Source: Sphingomonas oligoaromativorans (GTDB taxonomy: Bacteria; Pseudomonadota; Alphaproteobacteria; Sphingomonadales; Sphingomonadaceae). From it: a stretch of DNA of 64,000 nt. Location: the NCBI RefSeq assembly GCF_011762195.1, contig NZ_JAASQK010000003.1, forward strand, positions 310,001-374,000, in the 5' to 3' direction. Under the pieces are notes generated by a model. It saw only the letters and a list, made by a program, of their open reading frames with translations. It was not told where the DNA came from and did no database searches. The position numbers were made by a program, and so were the translations under genes. Below, in pieces: positions 44,120-53,001 of this stretch; the stretch's first letter is position 1, and every line of letters starts with the position of its first letter.

Positions 44120-44778
44120 CCTTTCGACAATCGGGGATTCATCGCGCGGATCTGCTCTTCGAGCAGGCCGAGCATGGGTTCCACCATCGCCTCGTCCATC
44201 GCGCCGGTGAGCCGGTGGATCGCCATGCCTTCCAGCATCGTCTGCGAGAGCGTCATGGCGAGGTCGAACCGTTCGCGGTCCTCCTGCCATTCGGGGAAGA
44301 GGGCGATCGCCTGCGCGTTGAAGCGCTCGCGATATTCGACCTGGAGCGGATGGAGGATGCGGGCCAGATCGGCATGGGTGCGCGCCGCCAGCGCCAGCTC
44401 GTGAAAGGCGATGAAGGCCGGCTTCTGAAGCTGTCGCCAATAGGTCCGCACCAGCGTGTCGACATCGTGGCTTTCGGTTTCCGCCGCGCGGCGGAAGGCG
44501 CGGAGCCGCTTCTCGTGCAGCTCGACGATCGCGGCCTTGATGAGCGCCGATCCATTTTCGAAATGGTGCAGCATCGCGCCGCGCGACAGGCCCGCCTCCG
44601 CGGCGACCTGCGGCGTGGTGGTGTTGGCATAGCCCACCTTGACGATGCAGCGGATCGTGGCGTCGATCAGCTTGGCCCGCGTCTGCGCGCTCTTCAGCGA
44701 CTGCTGGGTCTGCCCGCCCTGTCCGCGCTCGCGCGGCTGGCGGGTGGTGGTGCCTGAACGAACTGCTGCGAGCGCCAT
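44107..44778 (-). CDS. TetR-family regulator of the catabolic island (inferred)
   Basis: A 223-residue repressor with an Arg/Gln-rich N-terminal tail and a TetR helix-turn-helix: AKLIDATIRCIVKVGYANTTTPQVAAEAGLSRGAMLHHF (about 37-75 in pattern). A ligand-binding C-terminal domain follows. AAGGA lies about 7 bases before ATG 44778. A CATG-centred palindrome at 44796-44809, 17 bases upstream, implies autoregulation, and related sites precede four other units of the island. It is the only TetR gene in the window, hence the inferred link. Confidence 0.85.
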   Translation of the reverse strand: MALAAVRSGTTTRQPRERGQGGQTQQSLKSAQTRAKLIDATIRCIVKVGYANTTTPQVAAEAGLSRGAMLHHFENGSALIKAAIVELHEKRLRAFRRAAETESHDVDTLVRTYWRQLQKPAFIAFHELALAARTHADLARILHPLQVEYRERFNAQAIALFPEWQEDRERFDLAMTLSQTMLEGMAIHRLTGAMDEAMVEPMLGLLEEQIRAMNPRLSKGQPD

Positions 44779-44795
44779 GATACATCCTTCTTCAG

Positions 44796-44809
44796 ACAAG
44801 CATGTTTGT
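44796..44809. promoter_or_regulatory. Candidate TetR operator A (autoregulatory)
   Basis: ACAAGCATGTTTGT, a palindrome with one mismatched pair around CATG, lies 17 bases before the tetR start. It is the shortest and most diverged member of the five-site set. Confidence 0.45.
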
Positions 44810-44897
44810 TTTTTGGTCGCGCTGTCAAGCACCGCGACATATCCCCCTTAGCACAGCTTGCCCCGCCCCGGATGCCATGTTGTGGCGCATCATCAAA

Positions 44898-44917
44898 AAA
44901 ACATTCATGCATGTTTT
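44898..44917. promoter_or_regulatory. Candidate TetR operator B (SDR/Rieske/E1-E2 operon)
   Basis: AAAACATTCATGCATGTTTT is a 20-bp palindrome with a single mismatched pair, 80 bases before the SDR start. It immediately precedes TAGTAT (44917-44922), a possible -10, so a bound repressor would cover the promoter. Nineteen of its bases recur exactly at 59550-59568. Confidence 0.65.
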
Positions 44918-44997
44918 AGTATTGCTCTCCGGCAATCGCTGGTCCAGAAAAGGGCGAAGGCCGGCCAACGGCGAGAACGGGAAGCGGGAGAGGCGCG

Positions 44998-45759
44998 GTG
45001 GATCTCGGGCTACAGGGCAAGCGGGCGATCATCGTGGGCGCGGCGCGCGGCATCGGGATGGCGGTCGCCGAGACGCTGGCGCGCGAGGGTTGCGACCTTG
45101 CCGTCACCGCCCGATCCGAGGATGGCGTGAAGGACGCGGTGGCGAGCCTGAAGCGCTACGGCACCAGCGTGGTCGGCAAGGCCGTGAACGTGAAGAAGGC
45201 CGACGACTACAGGGCCTGGCTCGACTGGGCGCTCGACCAGCTTGGCGGTTGCGACGTCCTGATCCCGCTCAGTTCCGCGGGCGGCGGCATGGGCAGCGAG
45301 AAATATTGGTCCAACGCCTTCGAGGTGGACGTGATGGGGCCGGTCCGCGCGGTCGAGGCGGTGATCCCCGCGATGGCCGAGCAGAAGAGCGGCGCGATCG
45401 TGCTGGTCGCCACCACCTCGGCCGGGGAGGCGATGGGCGGGCCGCAGCCCTATAACGCGATGAAGGCGTCGCTCGTAACATGGGGCAAGCAGCTCGCGCT
45501 CTTCCATGGCAAGGACGGCATCCGCGTCAACATCGTCTCGCCAGGCCCCGTCGAGTTCGAGGGCGGCAACTGGGACATGATTAAGGGCACGATGGAGAAA
45601 TTCTATCAGGCCCAGCTCCGCCAGCAGCCGACCGGCCGGCTGGGCACGCCCGAGGAGGTGGCGCGCTGCATCGCTTTCCTCGCCAGCCCCGCCGCGAGCT
45701 GGTGCAATGGCTCGCATCTGGTCGTGGATGGCGGCTTCACGAACCGGACGCATTTCTGA
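44998..45759 (+). CDS. SDR family oxidoreductase, first gene of the Rieske/E1-E2 operon
   Basis: A 253-residue short-chain dehydrogenase. The cofactor loop is VGAARGIG (13-20). The active site is in TTSAGEAMGGPQPYNAMKASL (Ser and Y-x3-K), and the C-terminus is SHLVVDGGFTNRTHF. GTG 44998 follows GGGAGAGG. Because a Rieske oxygenase follows 16 bases later, a cis-dihydrodiol or alcohol dehydrogenase role is a fair inference. An operator-like palindrome lies at 44898-44917. Confidence 0.85.
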   Translation: MDLGLQGKRAIIVGAARGIGMAVAETLAREGCDLAVTARSEDGVKDAVASLKRYGTSVVGKAVNVKKADDYRAWLDWALDQLGGCDVLIPLSSAGGGMGSEKYWSNAFEVDVMGPVRAVEAVIPAMAEQKSGAIVLVATTSAGEAMGGPQPYNAMKASLVTWGKQLALFHGKDGIRVNIVSPGPVEFEGGNWDMIKGTMEKFYQAQLRQQPTGRLGTPEEVARCIAFLASPAASWCNGSHLVVDGGFTNRTHF

Positions 45760-45775
45760 CGAGCGGGCGGCAGCG

Positions 45776-47104
45776 ATGGACGTCAAACGCCATATCGACG
45801 TGATCCGGGTCAACCCGCAGGACTGGCCGGACGGCACGCCGGCCTGGAAGGCGGAAACGCCCGAGCTCGGTCACGAGGTCATCCCGGCCGGGCGCTATAC
45901 CTCGCACGATTTCATGAAGCTGGAGTGGGAGCGGATCTGGACGAAGGTCTGGCTGCTCGGCGGCCGGTCCGACGATCTGGGGGAGCCCGGCGACTATATC
46001 TGCACCGAGATCGGCAAGGAGAGCGTGCTGATCGTCCGCCAGCACGATGGCTCGGTGCGCGCCTTCCCCAATGTCTGCCTTCACCGGGGCAACAAGCTGC
46101 GGCCGGAGGGGCGCGGCAACGTCCAGAATTTCCGCTGCATGTATCACCACTGGACCTATGGCCTCGACGGCAGGATCGAGCGCATCCCCGATCTTGATAC
46201 CTTCCCGCAGGGCGGCCCTCCGGGAATGCGGATGAAGCTTTATCCTTGTGAGGAATGGGGCGGCTTCGTCTGGTTCTCGCTCAATCCCGATGTCGAACCG
46301 CTCTCGGATTATCTCGATCCGATGCAGCAGCATATCGCGCCTTATCATGCCGAGCGCATGGCCTGGGTGCGCGACATCACCGTGGAGTGGGATTGCAACT
46401 GGAAGACGTCGGTCGATGCCTTCAACGAAACCTATCATGTGCAGGGCATCCACCCGCAGCTCCAATGGTATCTGGACGACGTCAACGTCCAGATCGACTG
46501 CTACGGCCGGCACAACCGCTATCTGATCCCCTTCGCGACGGTCAGCCCGCGCGTGGCGCTGCCGTCGGCCATTCCGCCGGCGATCCATGAGATCATGGTG
46601 AAGGCGGGGATGGACCCGGCCGATTATGAGGGGCGCGTCTCCGATATCCGCCGCGACGTGCAGCTCTTCAAGCGCGAGCACGGGCCGGCGCAGGGCAAGG
46701 ACTATTCCGAGCTGAACGACGATCAGCTCACCGACGATTATCACTACATGATCTTCCCGAACGTCTCGCTCAACGTCCATTCGGACGACATCATGATGTT
46801 CCGCCAGCGCCCGCACGCCACGGACCCGGACAAGATGTATTATGACATCTGGATGTTCGAGCTGGTGCCCCAGGGCCAGCCCTGGCCCGAGCGGCCGAAA
46901 CACAAGCGCTTCAAGCATGGCGACCGCTCCATCGGGCAGGTGCTCGATCAGGACGCGTTCAATCTGCCGACCGTGCAGAAGGGGATGTATTCCGATGCCT
47001 TCCCCGGCCTGTGGATCGGGGACCAGGAGCTGCGCATCCGCCATTTCCACAAGGTGATCGACGACCATGTCTATCCGCACGGCAAGCGGCCGGGCGACCT
47101 GTGA
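45776..47104 (+). CDS. Rieske non-haem iron oxygenase, alpha subunit (1)
   Basis: A 442-residue ring-hydroxylating oxygenase alpha subunit. The [2Fe-2S] Rieske ligands are C101-x-H103 (VCLHRGN) and C121-x2-H124 (RCMYHHW). The mononuclear iron site is in DAFNETYHVQGIHPQ (H221, H226, with bridging D214). There is no beta subunit, ferredoxin or reductase gene in the window. It differs clearly from the tandem pair at 59618-62256 (longer insertion around 290-340). The substrate is unknown; the operon suggests its product feeds a 2-oxoacid dehydrogenase. Confidence 0.88.
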   Translation: MDVKRHIDVIRVNPQDWPDGTPAWKAETPELGHEVIPAGRYTSHDFMKLEWERIWTKVWLLGGRSDDLGEPGDYICTEIGKESVLIVRQHDGSVRAFPNVCLHRGNKLRPEGRGNVQNFRCMYHHWTYGLDGRIERIPDLDTFPQGGPPGMRMKLYPCEEWGGFVWFSLNPDVEPLSDYLDPMQQHIAPYHAERMAWVRDITVEWDCNWKTSVDAFNETYHVQGIHPQLQWYLDDVNVQIDCYGRHNRYLIPFATVSPRVALPSAIPPAIHEIMVKAGMDPADYEGRVSDIRRDVQLFKREHGPAQGKDYSELNDDQLTDDYHYMIFPNVSLNVHSDDIMMFRQRPHATDPDKMYYDIWMFELVPQGQPWPERPKHKRFKHGDRSIGQVLDQDAFNLPTVQKGMYSDAFPGLWIGDQELRIRHFHKVIDDHVYPHGKRPGDL

Positions 47105-47114
47105 GGGGATGGGG

Positions 47115-48089
47115 ATGCAGCTCAGCCGCGAAGCACTGATCGGCGCCTATCGCCGCATGGCCACCATCCGCCGGTTCGAGGAGCGGCTGCACGAGGAGAT
47201 CAAGACCGGCGAGATCGCCGGCTTCACCCATCTCTATGCCGGGCAGGAGGCGGTGGCGGTGGGCGTCTGCGATCATCTGGGCGTCGACGACATGATCGTC
47301 TCCACCCATCGCGGCCATGGCCATTGCATCGCCAAGGGCTGCGACGTGACGGGGATGATGCTGGAGATATTCGGCCGTGCGGGCGGGCTCTGCAAGGGGC
47401 GCGGCGGATCGATGCACATCGCGGACCTGTCCGTCGGGATGCTGGGCGCGAACGGCATCGTCGGCGGCGGCGCGCCGCAGGCGGTGGGGGCGGCGCTGGC
47501 GGCGCGGCTCGATGGCCGGGGGCGCGTCGCGATCGCCTTCTCGGGGGACGGCGCGTGCAACCAGGGCACGACCTTCGAGGCGATGAACATGGCCGTGGTG
47601 ACGAAGGCGCCGGCCATCTTCGTGTTCGAGAACAACCATTATTCCGAGCATACCGGCGACGCCTATGCCGTCGGCACCGCGAACGACATCGCGAGCCGCG
47701 CCGAGGCGTTCGGCATGAAGGCATGGCGCGCCGACGGCTGCGACTATTTCGACACCCATGCCGCGATGGGCGAGTTGCTTGAGCATGTCCGCGCAGGCCA
47801 TGGCCCGGCGGCGATCGAACTGGATACCGAGCGCTTCTACGGCCATTTCGAGGGCGATCCCCAGCGTTATCGCGGCAAGGGTGAGCTGGACCGCATCCGC
47901 GAGGAGCGCGATTGCCTCAAGGCCTTCCGCGCGAAGGTGGGGCAAGCGAAGCTGCTCGACATCACCGATCTCGACGCCGTGGACGCAGAGGTGGCCGCGC
48001 TGATCGACGGCGCCGTGGCCGAGGCTCGCGCGGCGCCGCCACCCGATCCCGAGACCGTCGCCGACGACGTCTATGTGGATTATCTCTGA
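47115..48089 (+). CDS. 2-oxoacid dehydrogenase E1 alpha subunit (PDH/AcoA type)
   Basis: A 324-residue thiamine-diphosphate enzyme subunit. The ThDP motif is GDGACNQG (144-151) ending in FVFENN. Also present are GGSMHIADLSVGMLGANGIVGGG and the substrate-site segment STHRGHGH. ATG 47115 was chosen because GAGG sits 8 bases upstream; ATG 47109 is possible. Together with the next two genes it forms an E1-E2 set for oxidative decarboxylation of a 2-oxoacid, or acetoin-type cleavage. Confidence 0.88.
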   Translation: MQLSREALIGAYRRMATIRRFEERLHEEIKTGEIAGFTHLYAGQEAVAVGVCDHLGVDDMIVSTHRGHGHCIAKGCDVTGMMLEIFGRAGGLCKGRGGSMHIADLSVGMLGANGIVGGGAPQAVGAALAARLDGRGRVAIAFSGDGACNQGTTFEAMNMAVVTKAPAIFVFENNHYSEHTGDAYAVGTANDIASRAEAFGMKAWRADGCDYFDTHAAMGELLEHVRAGHGPAAIELDTERFYGHFEGDPQRYRGKGELDRIREERDCLKAFRAKVGQAKLLDITDLDAVDAEVAALIDGAVAEARAAPPPDPETVADDVYVDYL

Positions 48090-48103
48090 GGAGCGCCGCC
48101 GAC

Positions 48104-49114
48104 ATGGCCGTCATGACCATCCGTGAGGCGATCCTCTCCACCCTCCACGCCGAGATGGAGCGCGATCCCGACATCATGCTGCTCGGCGAGGACGTCGTGG
48201 GCGGCAACGGCACGGCCGGCGGCCCGGAGGCGATCGGCGGCATCTGGGGCACATCGGGCGGCCTGTTCGCCAGGTTCGGGCCGGAGCGGGTGATCGACAC
48301 GCCGATCTCGGAGAGCGCCATCGTCGGCGCGGCGGCCGGCGCGGCGCTGGCTGGTAAGCGGCCGGTGGCGGAGCTGATGTTCGCCGATTTCGTCGGCGTC
48401 AGCCTCGACCAGATCTGGAACCAGATCGCCAAGTTCCGTTACATGTTCGGCGGCAGGACACGCTGCCCGGCGGTCATCCGCCTGATCTACGGCGCGGGGA
48501 TGAACACGGCCGCGCAGCACAGCCAGTCGGTCTATGCGATGCTGACGGCGATGCCGGGGCTGAAGGTGGTGCTGCCCGCCACCCCCGCCGACGCCAAGGG
48601 TCTGCTCACCGAGGCGCTGCGCGGCGACGATCCGGTGATGTTCTTCGAGCACAAGGCGCTCTATGGCGTGAAGGGCGAGGTGCCCGACGGTGAGCATCGC
48701 CAGCGCTTCGGCGAGGCGCGCATGGTGCGCGAGGGCGGCGACGTCACCATTGTCGCCTGCGGGCGGATGGTCGGCTTTTCGGAAAAGGCCTGCGACAGGC
48801 TGGCGGCGGACGGCATCGGCGCCGACCTCATCGACCTGCGGACCACCAGCCCGCTCGACGAGGAGGCGATCCTCGATTCCGTGGAAGCGACCGGCCGGCT
48901 GGTGGTGGTGGACGAAAGCCCGCCCCGGTGCAGCCTCGCCGCCGACATCGCCGCGCTGGTGGCGACCAGGGCCTTCACCAGCCTGAAGGCGCCGCCCGGA
49001 CTGGTGACGGGGCCGCACAGCCCGATCCCCTTCGCCCGCGAGCTGGAGCGGGCATGGGTGCCGTCCCCGCAGAAGGTCGAGGCCGCGGTGCGCCGCGTCC
49101 TCGCTTTCCGCTGA
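48104..49114 (+). CDS. 2-oxoacid dehydrogenase E1 beta subunit
   Basis: A 336-residue partner of the E1 alpha subunit. Transketolase-like segments are MTIREAILSTLHAEMERDPDIMLLGEDVVGG, RVIDTPISESAIVGAAAGAALAGKRPVAELMFADF, and the C-terminal half with VVDESPPRCSLAADIAALV. GAGGAG precedes the start, 14 bases after the alpha gene. Twelve bases separate it from the E2 gene. Confidence 0.9.
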   Translation: MAVMTIREAILSTLHAEMERDPDIMLLGEDVVGGNGTAGGPEAIGGIWGTSGGLFARFGPERVIDTPISESAIVGAAAGAALAGKRPVAELMFADFVGVSLDQIWNQIAKFRYMFGGRTRCPAVIRLIYGAGMNTAAQHSQSVYAMLTAMPGLKVVLPATPADAKGLLTEALRGDDPVMFFEHKALYGVKGEVPDGEHRQRFGEARMVREGGDVTIVACGRMVGFSEKACDRLAADGIGADLIDLRTTSPLDEEAILDSVEATGRLVVVDESPPRCSLAADIAALVATRAFTSLKAPPGLVTGPHSPIPFARELERAWVPSPQKVEAAVRRVLAFR

Positions 49115-49125
49115 GGGAGGCGCGG

Positions 49126-50493
49126 ATGGCGAAGCTCAGGCCCTTCACCATGCCCAAATGGGGCATCGAGATGAGCGAGGGCACCGTCGCGGAATGGATG
49201 GTGGCCGAGAACCAGCCTTTCGCCAAAGGCACGGTGCTGACGCTGATCGAGACGGACAAGATCACCAACGAAGTGGAGGCGGAAGCCGATGGCTGTTTCG
49301 TCCGCCTGATCGCCGAGGCCGGACAGACCTATCCGGTCGGCGCGCTGCTGGCGGTGCTGTCCGATGGCGGCGAGGCCAGTGCAGAGGAGGTCGAAGCGGT
49401 GATCGCGGGCTTCCGCGCGGTCGATGCGCGCTTCGACGGAAGCGAGCAGGGCGTCGCCATGCCTCCGCCTGCCATCGAACGGGTGCGCGAAATCCCGGAC
49501 GGGCTGGCAATCAGTCCAGTGGCCCGCGAGAAGACGCAGGCGGCGGGGCTGGACGTCGCCGACCTGCATGGTTCCGGGCGGGGCGGGCGGATCACGGCGC
49601 AGGATGTCGATCAGGCGCTTCGGCCTTCCGTTTCGCCGCATCTGGTCGGCGTGCTGCCATCCTCGCCGCCTTCCTCTTGCTTTGCGACCCCGATGGCGCG
49701 GCGGCTCTCCGCGCTGCATGGCGTGCCGCTGGAGGGGCTGACCGGCAGCGGCCCGCGCGGACGCATCCGCAAGGCGGACGTGCTGGCGGCGATCCCTGCG
49801 GCCGCCGCAGTCGTGCCATCCTCCGGCGGCGTCGAGATCATCCCCATGTCGTCGATGCGGCGCACGATCGCGCGCCGGCTGACCGAGGCCAAACAGACCA
49901 TCCCGCATTTCTATGTGCGCCGCCGGGTTCGCGCGGATCGCCTGCTGGCGCTGCGCGCGGCGGCGGCCGGGGAGCAGCGCCCGAGCGTCAACGACTATCT
50001 GATCCGCGCCTGTGCGCTGGCGTTGATGGAGGTGCCGCAGCTCAACATCCAGGTGCAGGGCCAGGATATCCATCGCTTCGCCTCGGCCGACATCGCGGTG
50101 GCGGTGGCGACCGAACGCGGGCTCGTCACCCCGATCGTCACGCGCGCCGACGATCGGCCAGTCGCGGAAATCCGTGGCGTGATGGCGGCGCTCATCCGCA
50201 AGGCGAAGGCCGGCAAGCTCCGCCCCGAGGAGTTCAGCGGGGGCAGCTTCTCGCTCTCCAATCTGGGCGGCTTCGGCGTCGAGCAGTTCGATGCGATCAT
50301 CAATCCGCCACAAGGCGCGATCCTCGCGGTCGGCGCGGCGCGGCCGGAGCCGATCGACGACGAAGGCGCGATCAGGGTGGTGCCGGTGCTGCACCTGTCG
50401 CTGTCCTGCGATCATCGCGCGATCGACGGCGCGGATGCCGGCCGCTTCATGGCGGCGCTCGCCGCGCTGATCGAGCGGCCGGAACTGCTCTAG
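49126..50493 (+). CDS. Dihydrolipoamide acyltransferase (E2) with two peripheral subunit-binding domains
   Basis: A 455-residue E2 core protein. The lipoyl domain (1-80) has lipoylation site K45 (IETDKITNE). Two E3/E1-binding domains follow, at about 127-165 (AISPVAREKTQAAGLDVADL...GSGRGGRITAQDV) and about 187-226 (ATPMARRLSALHGVPLEGL...GSGPRGRIRKADV); one is usual. The catalytic domain ends with H430 and D434 (CDHRAIDG). No E3 gene lies in the window, so the housekeeping lipoamide dehydrogenase is probably borrowed. It overlaps a convergent gene by 4 bases. Confidence 0.9.
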   Translation: MAKLRPFTMPKWGIEMSEGTVAEWMVAENQPFAKGTVLTLIETDKITNEVEAEADGCFVRLIAEAGQTYPVGALLAVLSDGGEASAEEVEAVIAGFRAVDARFDGSEQGVAMPPPAIERVREIPDGLAISPVAREKTQAAGLDVADLHGSGRGGRITAQDVDQALRPSVSPHLVGVLPSSPPSSCFATPMARRLSALHGVPLEGLTGSGPRGRIRKADVLAAIPAAAAVVPSSGGVEIIPMSSMRRTIARRLTEAKQTIPHFYVRRRVRADRLLALRAAAAGEQRPSVNDYLIRACALALMEVPQLNIQVQGQDIHRFASADIAVAVATERGLVTPIVTRADDRPVAEIRGVMAALIRKAKAGKLRPEEFSGGSFSLSNLGGFGVEQFDAIINPPQGAILAVGAARPEPIDDEGAIRVVPVLHLSLSCDHRAIDGADAGRFMAALAALIERPELL

Positions 50494-51068
50494 GGGCGAT
50501 TGGAGAAGGTCAGGTCGCCCGCGCCCCGCGCACCTCGCGGACGGAGCGTGGCGAACATGCCCTGCGTCAGGATTTCGCCGGACGGGTGATTGTCGTTCCA
50601 GTCCATCACCACCTGCCGCTTCGCGATCCGCCACTCTCCGTTGCGGCGCTCCAGCCGGTCGAGATAGCGGCCGCCGAAATAGAAATGATGATGGCCGGTA
50701 TCGAGGCCATGGCCCTCGAACATCGCCATGTAGCGCGCGCCGAAGATGTCGGGCGCCTTCTCGGCGCGGACCTTGTGATAGGCGAAGAGGTAGGTTTCGG
50801 TGCAGGCGGTGTCGCCGTCGATCTCCATATGCACGTTCATCAGCGCGTGCATCGTCACCTCGAACCAGTTCTGGATCTCGCGGACGATGAATTCGGCGAA
50901 CTCGGCGGCGTTGCCGTCGAACACGCCATGATGGTCGCTGCCGTCGGGCCAGTAGACCGATTTCATCAGCTCCACGTCGCAGCGGTCGAGCGCGCGCGAA
51001 TAGCGGGTGAGCACCGCGTAGATGTCGCGCCGGGCGATGAGATCGTCGATCTCCTCCGCGTGGGTCAT
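50490..51068 (-). CDS. SnoaL-like/NTF2-fold protein
   Basis: A 192-residue NTF2-like protein: an N-terminal EEIDDLIARRDIYAVLTRYSRALDRCDVELMKSVYWPDG, then FIVREIQNWFEVTMHALMNVHMEIDGD and HHHFYFGGRYLDRLERRNGEWRIAKR. This is the SnoaL-like pattern, also resembling small subunits of aromatic dioxygenases. It is the last gene of an operon in which each gene overlaps the next by 4 bases. A role as an NTF2-fold beta-like partner of the Rieske proteins is possible but not shown. Confidence 0.75.
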   Translation of the reverse strand: MTHAEEIDDLIARRDIYAVLTRYSRALDRCDVELMKSVYWPDGSDHHGVFDGNAAEFAEFIVREIQNWFEVTMHALMNVHMEIDGDTACTETYLFAYHKVRAEKAPDIFGARYMAMFEGHGLDTGHHHFYFGGRYLDRLERRNGEWRIAKRQVVMDWNDNHPSGEILTQGMFATLRPRGARGAGDLTFSNRP

Positions 51069-51364
51069 GCGCCGAGCGACCGGTAGAAGCGGAGCTTCAT
51101 CTCGCCGGCGAGGCAGTCGAGGATGGGCGGGACGAGCCGTTCGTGGAAGTCGATCCGCATGTGATGATCGAAAGCGGCATCGTCGCGGAAGGTCGCCACC
51201 ACCTGGAAGAGGTCCGGGTCGTCGTCGGACTGGAACAGTTCATAGACCAGCGCGTCGGGCTCGGTCTGGCGGACGAGGCTCTTCAGCTCGGCCTGAAGAC
51301 GGATCAGCTCCGCGCGCCTGTCCGGCTTGCAGCGCAGTTCGGCGATGAAGCTCTTGCCGCTCAT
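51065..51364 (-). CDS. Antibiotic biosynthesis monooxygenase (ABM) domain protein
   Basis: A 99-residue ferredoxin-like dimeric alpha/beta barrel protein: KSFIAELRCKPDRRAELIRL, PDALVYELFQSDDDPDLFQVVATF and HERLVPPILDCL. Such proteins act as small monooxygenases without cofactor, or as decarboxylases/lyases on quinol-like compounds. The start at 51364 overlaps the CoA-ligase stop by 4 bases. A second ABM protein is encoded upstream of the ligase at 52998-53294. Confidence 0.78.
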   Translation of the reverse strand: MSGKSFIAELRCKPDRRAELIRLQAELKSLVRQTEPDALVYELFQSDDDPDLFQVVATFRDDAAFDHHMRIDFHERLVPPILDCLAGEMKLRFYRSLGA

Positions 51365-53001
51365 GCCGCCTCCCCGAGCCCGAGTTCCGCGATGAGGCGG
51401 GCGCGCAGCCGGTATTTCTGGATCTTGGAAGTGGACATCGGCCATTCCTCGACGAAGCGCACATGGCGCGGAATCTTGAAGCTGGCGAGCTGGCCCTTGC
51501 AGTGGGCGATCAGCTCCGCCTCGGAGGCGGTGGCGCCGGCGACCAGTTCGACGAAGGCGGCCGGCACCTCGACATAGCGGGGATCGGGAATGCCCACGAC
51601 CTGCGCCAGCTTCACCGCCGGATGCGTCTGAAGCATCGACTCGATCTCGGCCGCCGCGACATTCTCGCCGCCGACCTTCAGCATGTCCTTGGTGCGGCCG
51701 TGGAACATGATGTGGCCACTCTCGTCGAAGGAGCCGATGTCGCCGGTGTGGAACCAGCCGCCGCGCAGCACTTCGGCCGATTTCTCGGGCGCGTTGTAAT
51801 AGCCTTTCAGCATGTTCGGCCCGCGCGCGACGATCTCACCGCGTTCGCCGGGCGCGCAGTCGCGACCGGTCTCGATATCGACGATGCGGACCTCCCATTC
51901 GGCGAGCGGCACGCCGAGGCGGCCGGTGCGCAGTTCGAAGCTGTCGTCGATATGGCTGGTGCAGATCGTGCCCGCGCCCTCGGTCAGCCCATAGGTGCCG
52001 ACCTGCACGGTGTGCGGCATCGCCCTAGTCATCGCCTCCCTGATCCACGCCGGCTGGACCGCGAAATTGGAGTTCATCAGCCGCAGCTTCGAAAGATCGG
52101 TCGTCGGGAAGCTCGGGTGGGTGATGAGATCCTGCATGATCGTGACGAAGCTGGGATAGGCGACCGTCGCGCCCTCGCGCCCCAGCATGGCGAGCGCGGT
52201 GCCCGCATCGAAATGCGGCACGGTGAGATAGGCGCCGCCCGCATCCAGCACCATGGTGAGCGGCAGGATGCCGGCTATGTGGAAGATGGGCAGCGGCGAC
52301 CAGACCTTGTCTTCGGCCGTCACCCGGTAGCGCACGCCCAGATTGCGGCTGTTGCCGATGATCCCGCGATGGCTGATGAGCGCGCCCTTGGGATTGGCGG
52401 TGGTGCCGGATGTGTAGAGGATGAAGGCGATGTCCTCGGGATCGACGGCGTCGATGCGGGCGTCGAGATCGGCGTCGGCGATGCCCTCGCCCATGGCCAG
52501 CGCGGCATCTCGCGAGATCATGAAGGGCTGACAGGGGGGATCGAGGCAGATGATCCGCCGCAGCATGGGGGCGGCATCGAGGTGCAGCGCCTGCGGATCG
52601 GCCTTTCCGAGCGCGGGGAAGGCCGCCCCGAGCCGCTCGGCGAAGTTGAGCTGATCGGCCACCTTGCCGGTGGTGACGAGGGTGACGAGATCGGCATCCT
52701 TCACCACGAAGGCCAACTCATGCGCCTGATACCGCGCATTCACCGGCACCGCGACCGCGCCCGCCATCACGATGCCGAACAGCAACTCGACAAATTCCGG
52801 GCGGGTGGTGAGCAGGATGCCGACATTCTGCCCCGGCCGGATGCCCATGGCGATGAACGCCCTGGCCCATGCGCGCGCCGCTTCATGCAGCTCCGCGTGG
52901 CTCGATCGCCGGTCGGGGAAGACCAGCGCATCCGCCTCGCCCCGCGCCGCCGCGCTCGCGCGGAGCATCCGGCCATAGGTGTAGATCGGGGCGTCCGTCA
53001 T
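51361..53001 (-). CDS. AMP-dependent acyl-CoA synthetase/ligase
   Basis: A 546-residue adenylate-forming enzyme that activates a carboxylic acid with ATP and CoA. Motifs: YTSGTTANPKGALISHRG (phosphate loop), YGLTEGAG, WFHTGDIGSFDESG, RTKDMLKVGGENV, and the C-terminal lysine in MSTSKIQKYRLR. It overlaps both ABM genes by 4 bases. It is the natural entry step for CoA-dependent degradation in this island (acid to acyl-CoA). Chain length and ring nature are not readable. Confidence 0.88.
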   Translation of the reverse strand: MTDAPIYTYGRMLRASAAARGEADALVFPDRRSSHAELHEAARAWARAFIAMGIRPGQNVGILLTTRPEFVELLFGIVMAGAVAVPVNARYQAHELAFVVKDADLVTLVTTGKVADQLNFAERLGAAFPALGKADPQALHLDAAPMLRRIICLDPPCQPFMISRDAALAMGEGIADADLDARIDAVDPEDIAFILYTSGTTANPKGALISHRGIIGNSRNLGVRYRVTAEDKVWSPLPIFHIAGILPLTMVLDAGGAYLTVPHFDAGTALAMLGREGATVAYPSFVTIMQDLITHPSFPTTDLSKLRLMNSNFAVQPAWIREAMTRAMPHTVQVGTYGLTEGAGTICTSHIDDSFELRTGRLGVPLAEWEVRIVDIETGRDCAPGERGEIVARGPNMLKGYYNAPEKSAEVLRGGWFHTGDIGSFDESGHIMFHGRTKDMLKVGGENVAAAEIESMLQTHPAVKLAQVVGIPDPRYVEVPAAFVELVAGATASEAELIAHCKGQLASFKIPRHVRFVEEWPMSTSKIQKYRLRARLIAELGLGEAA

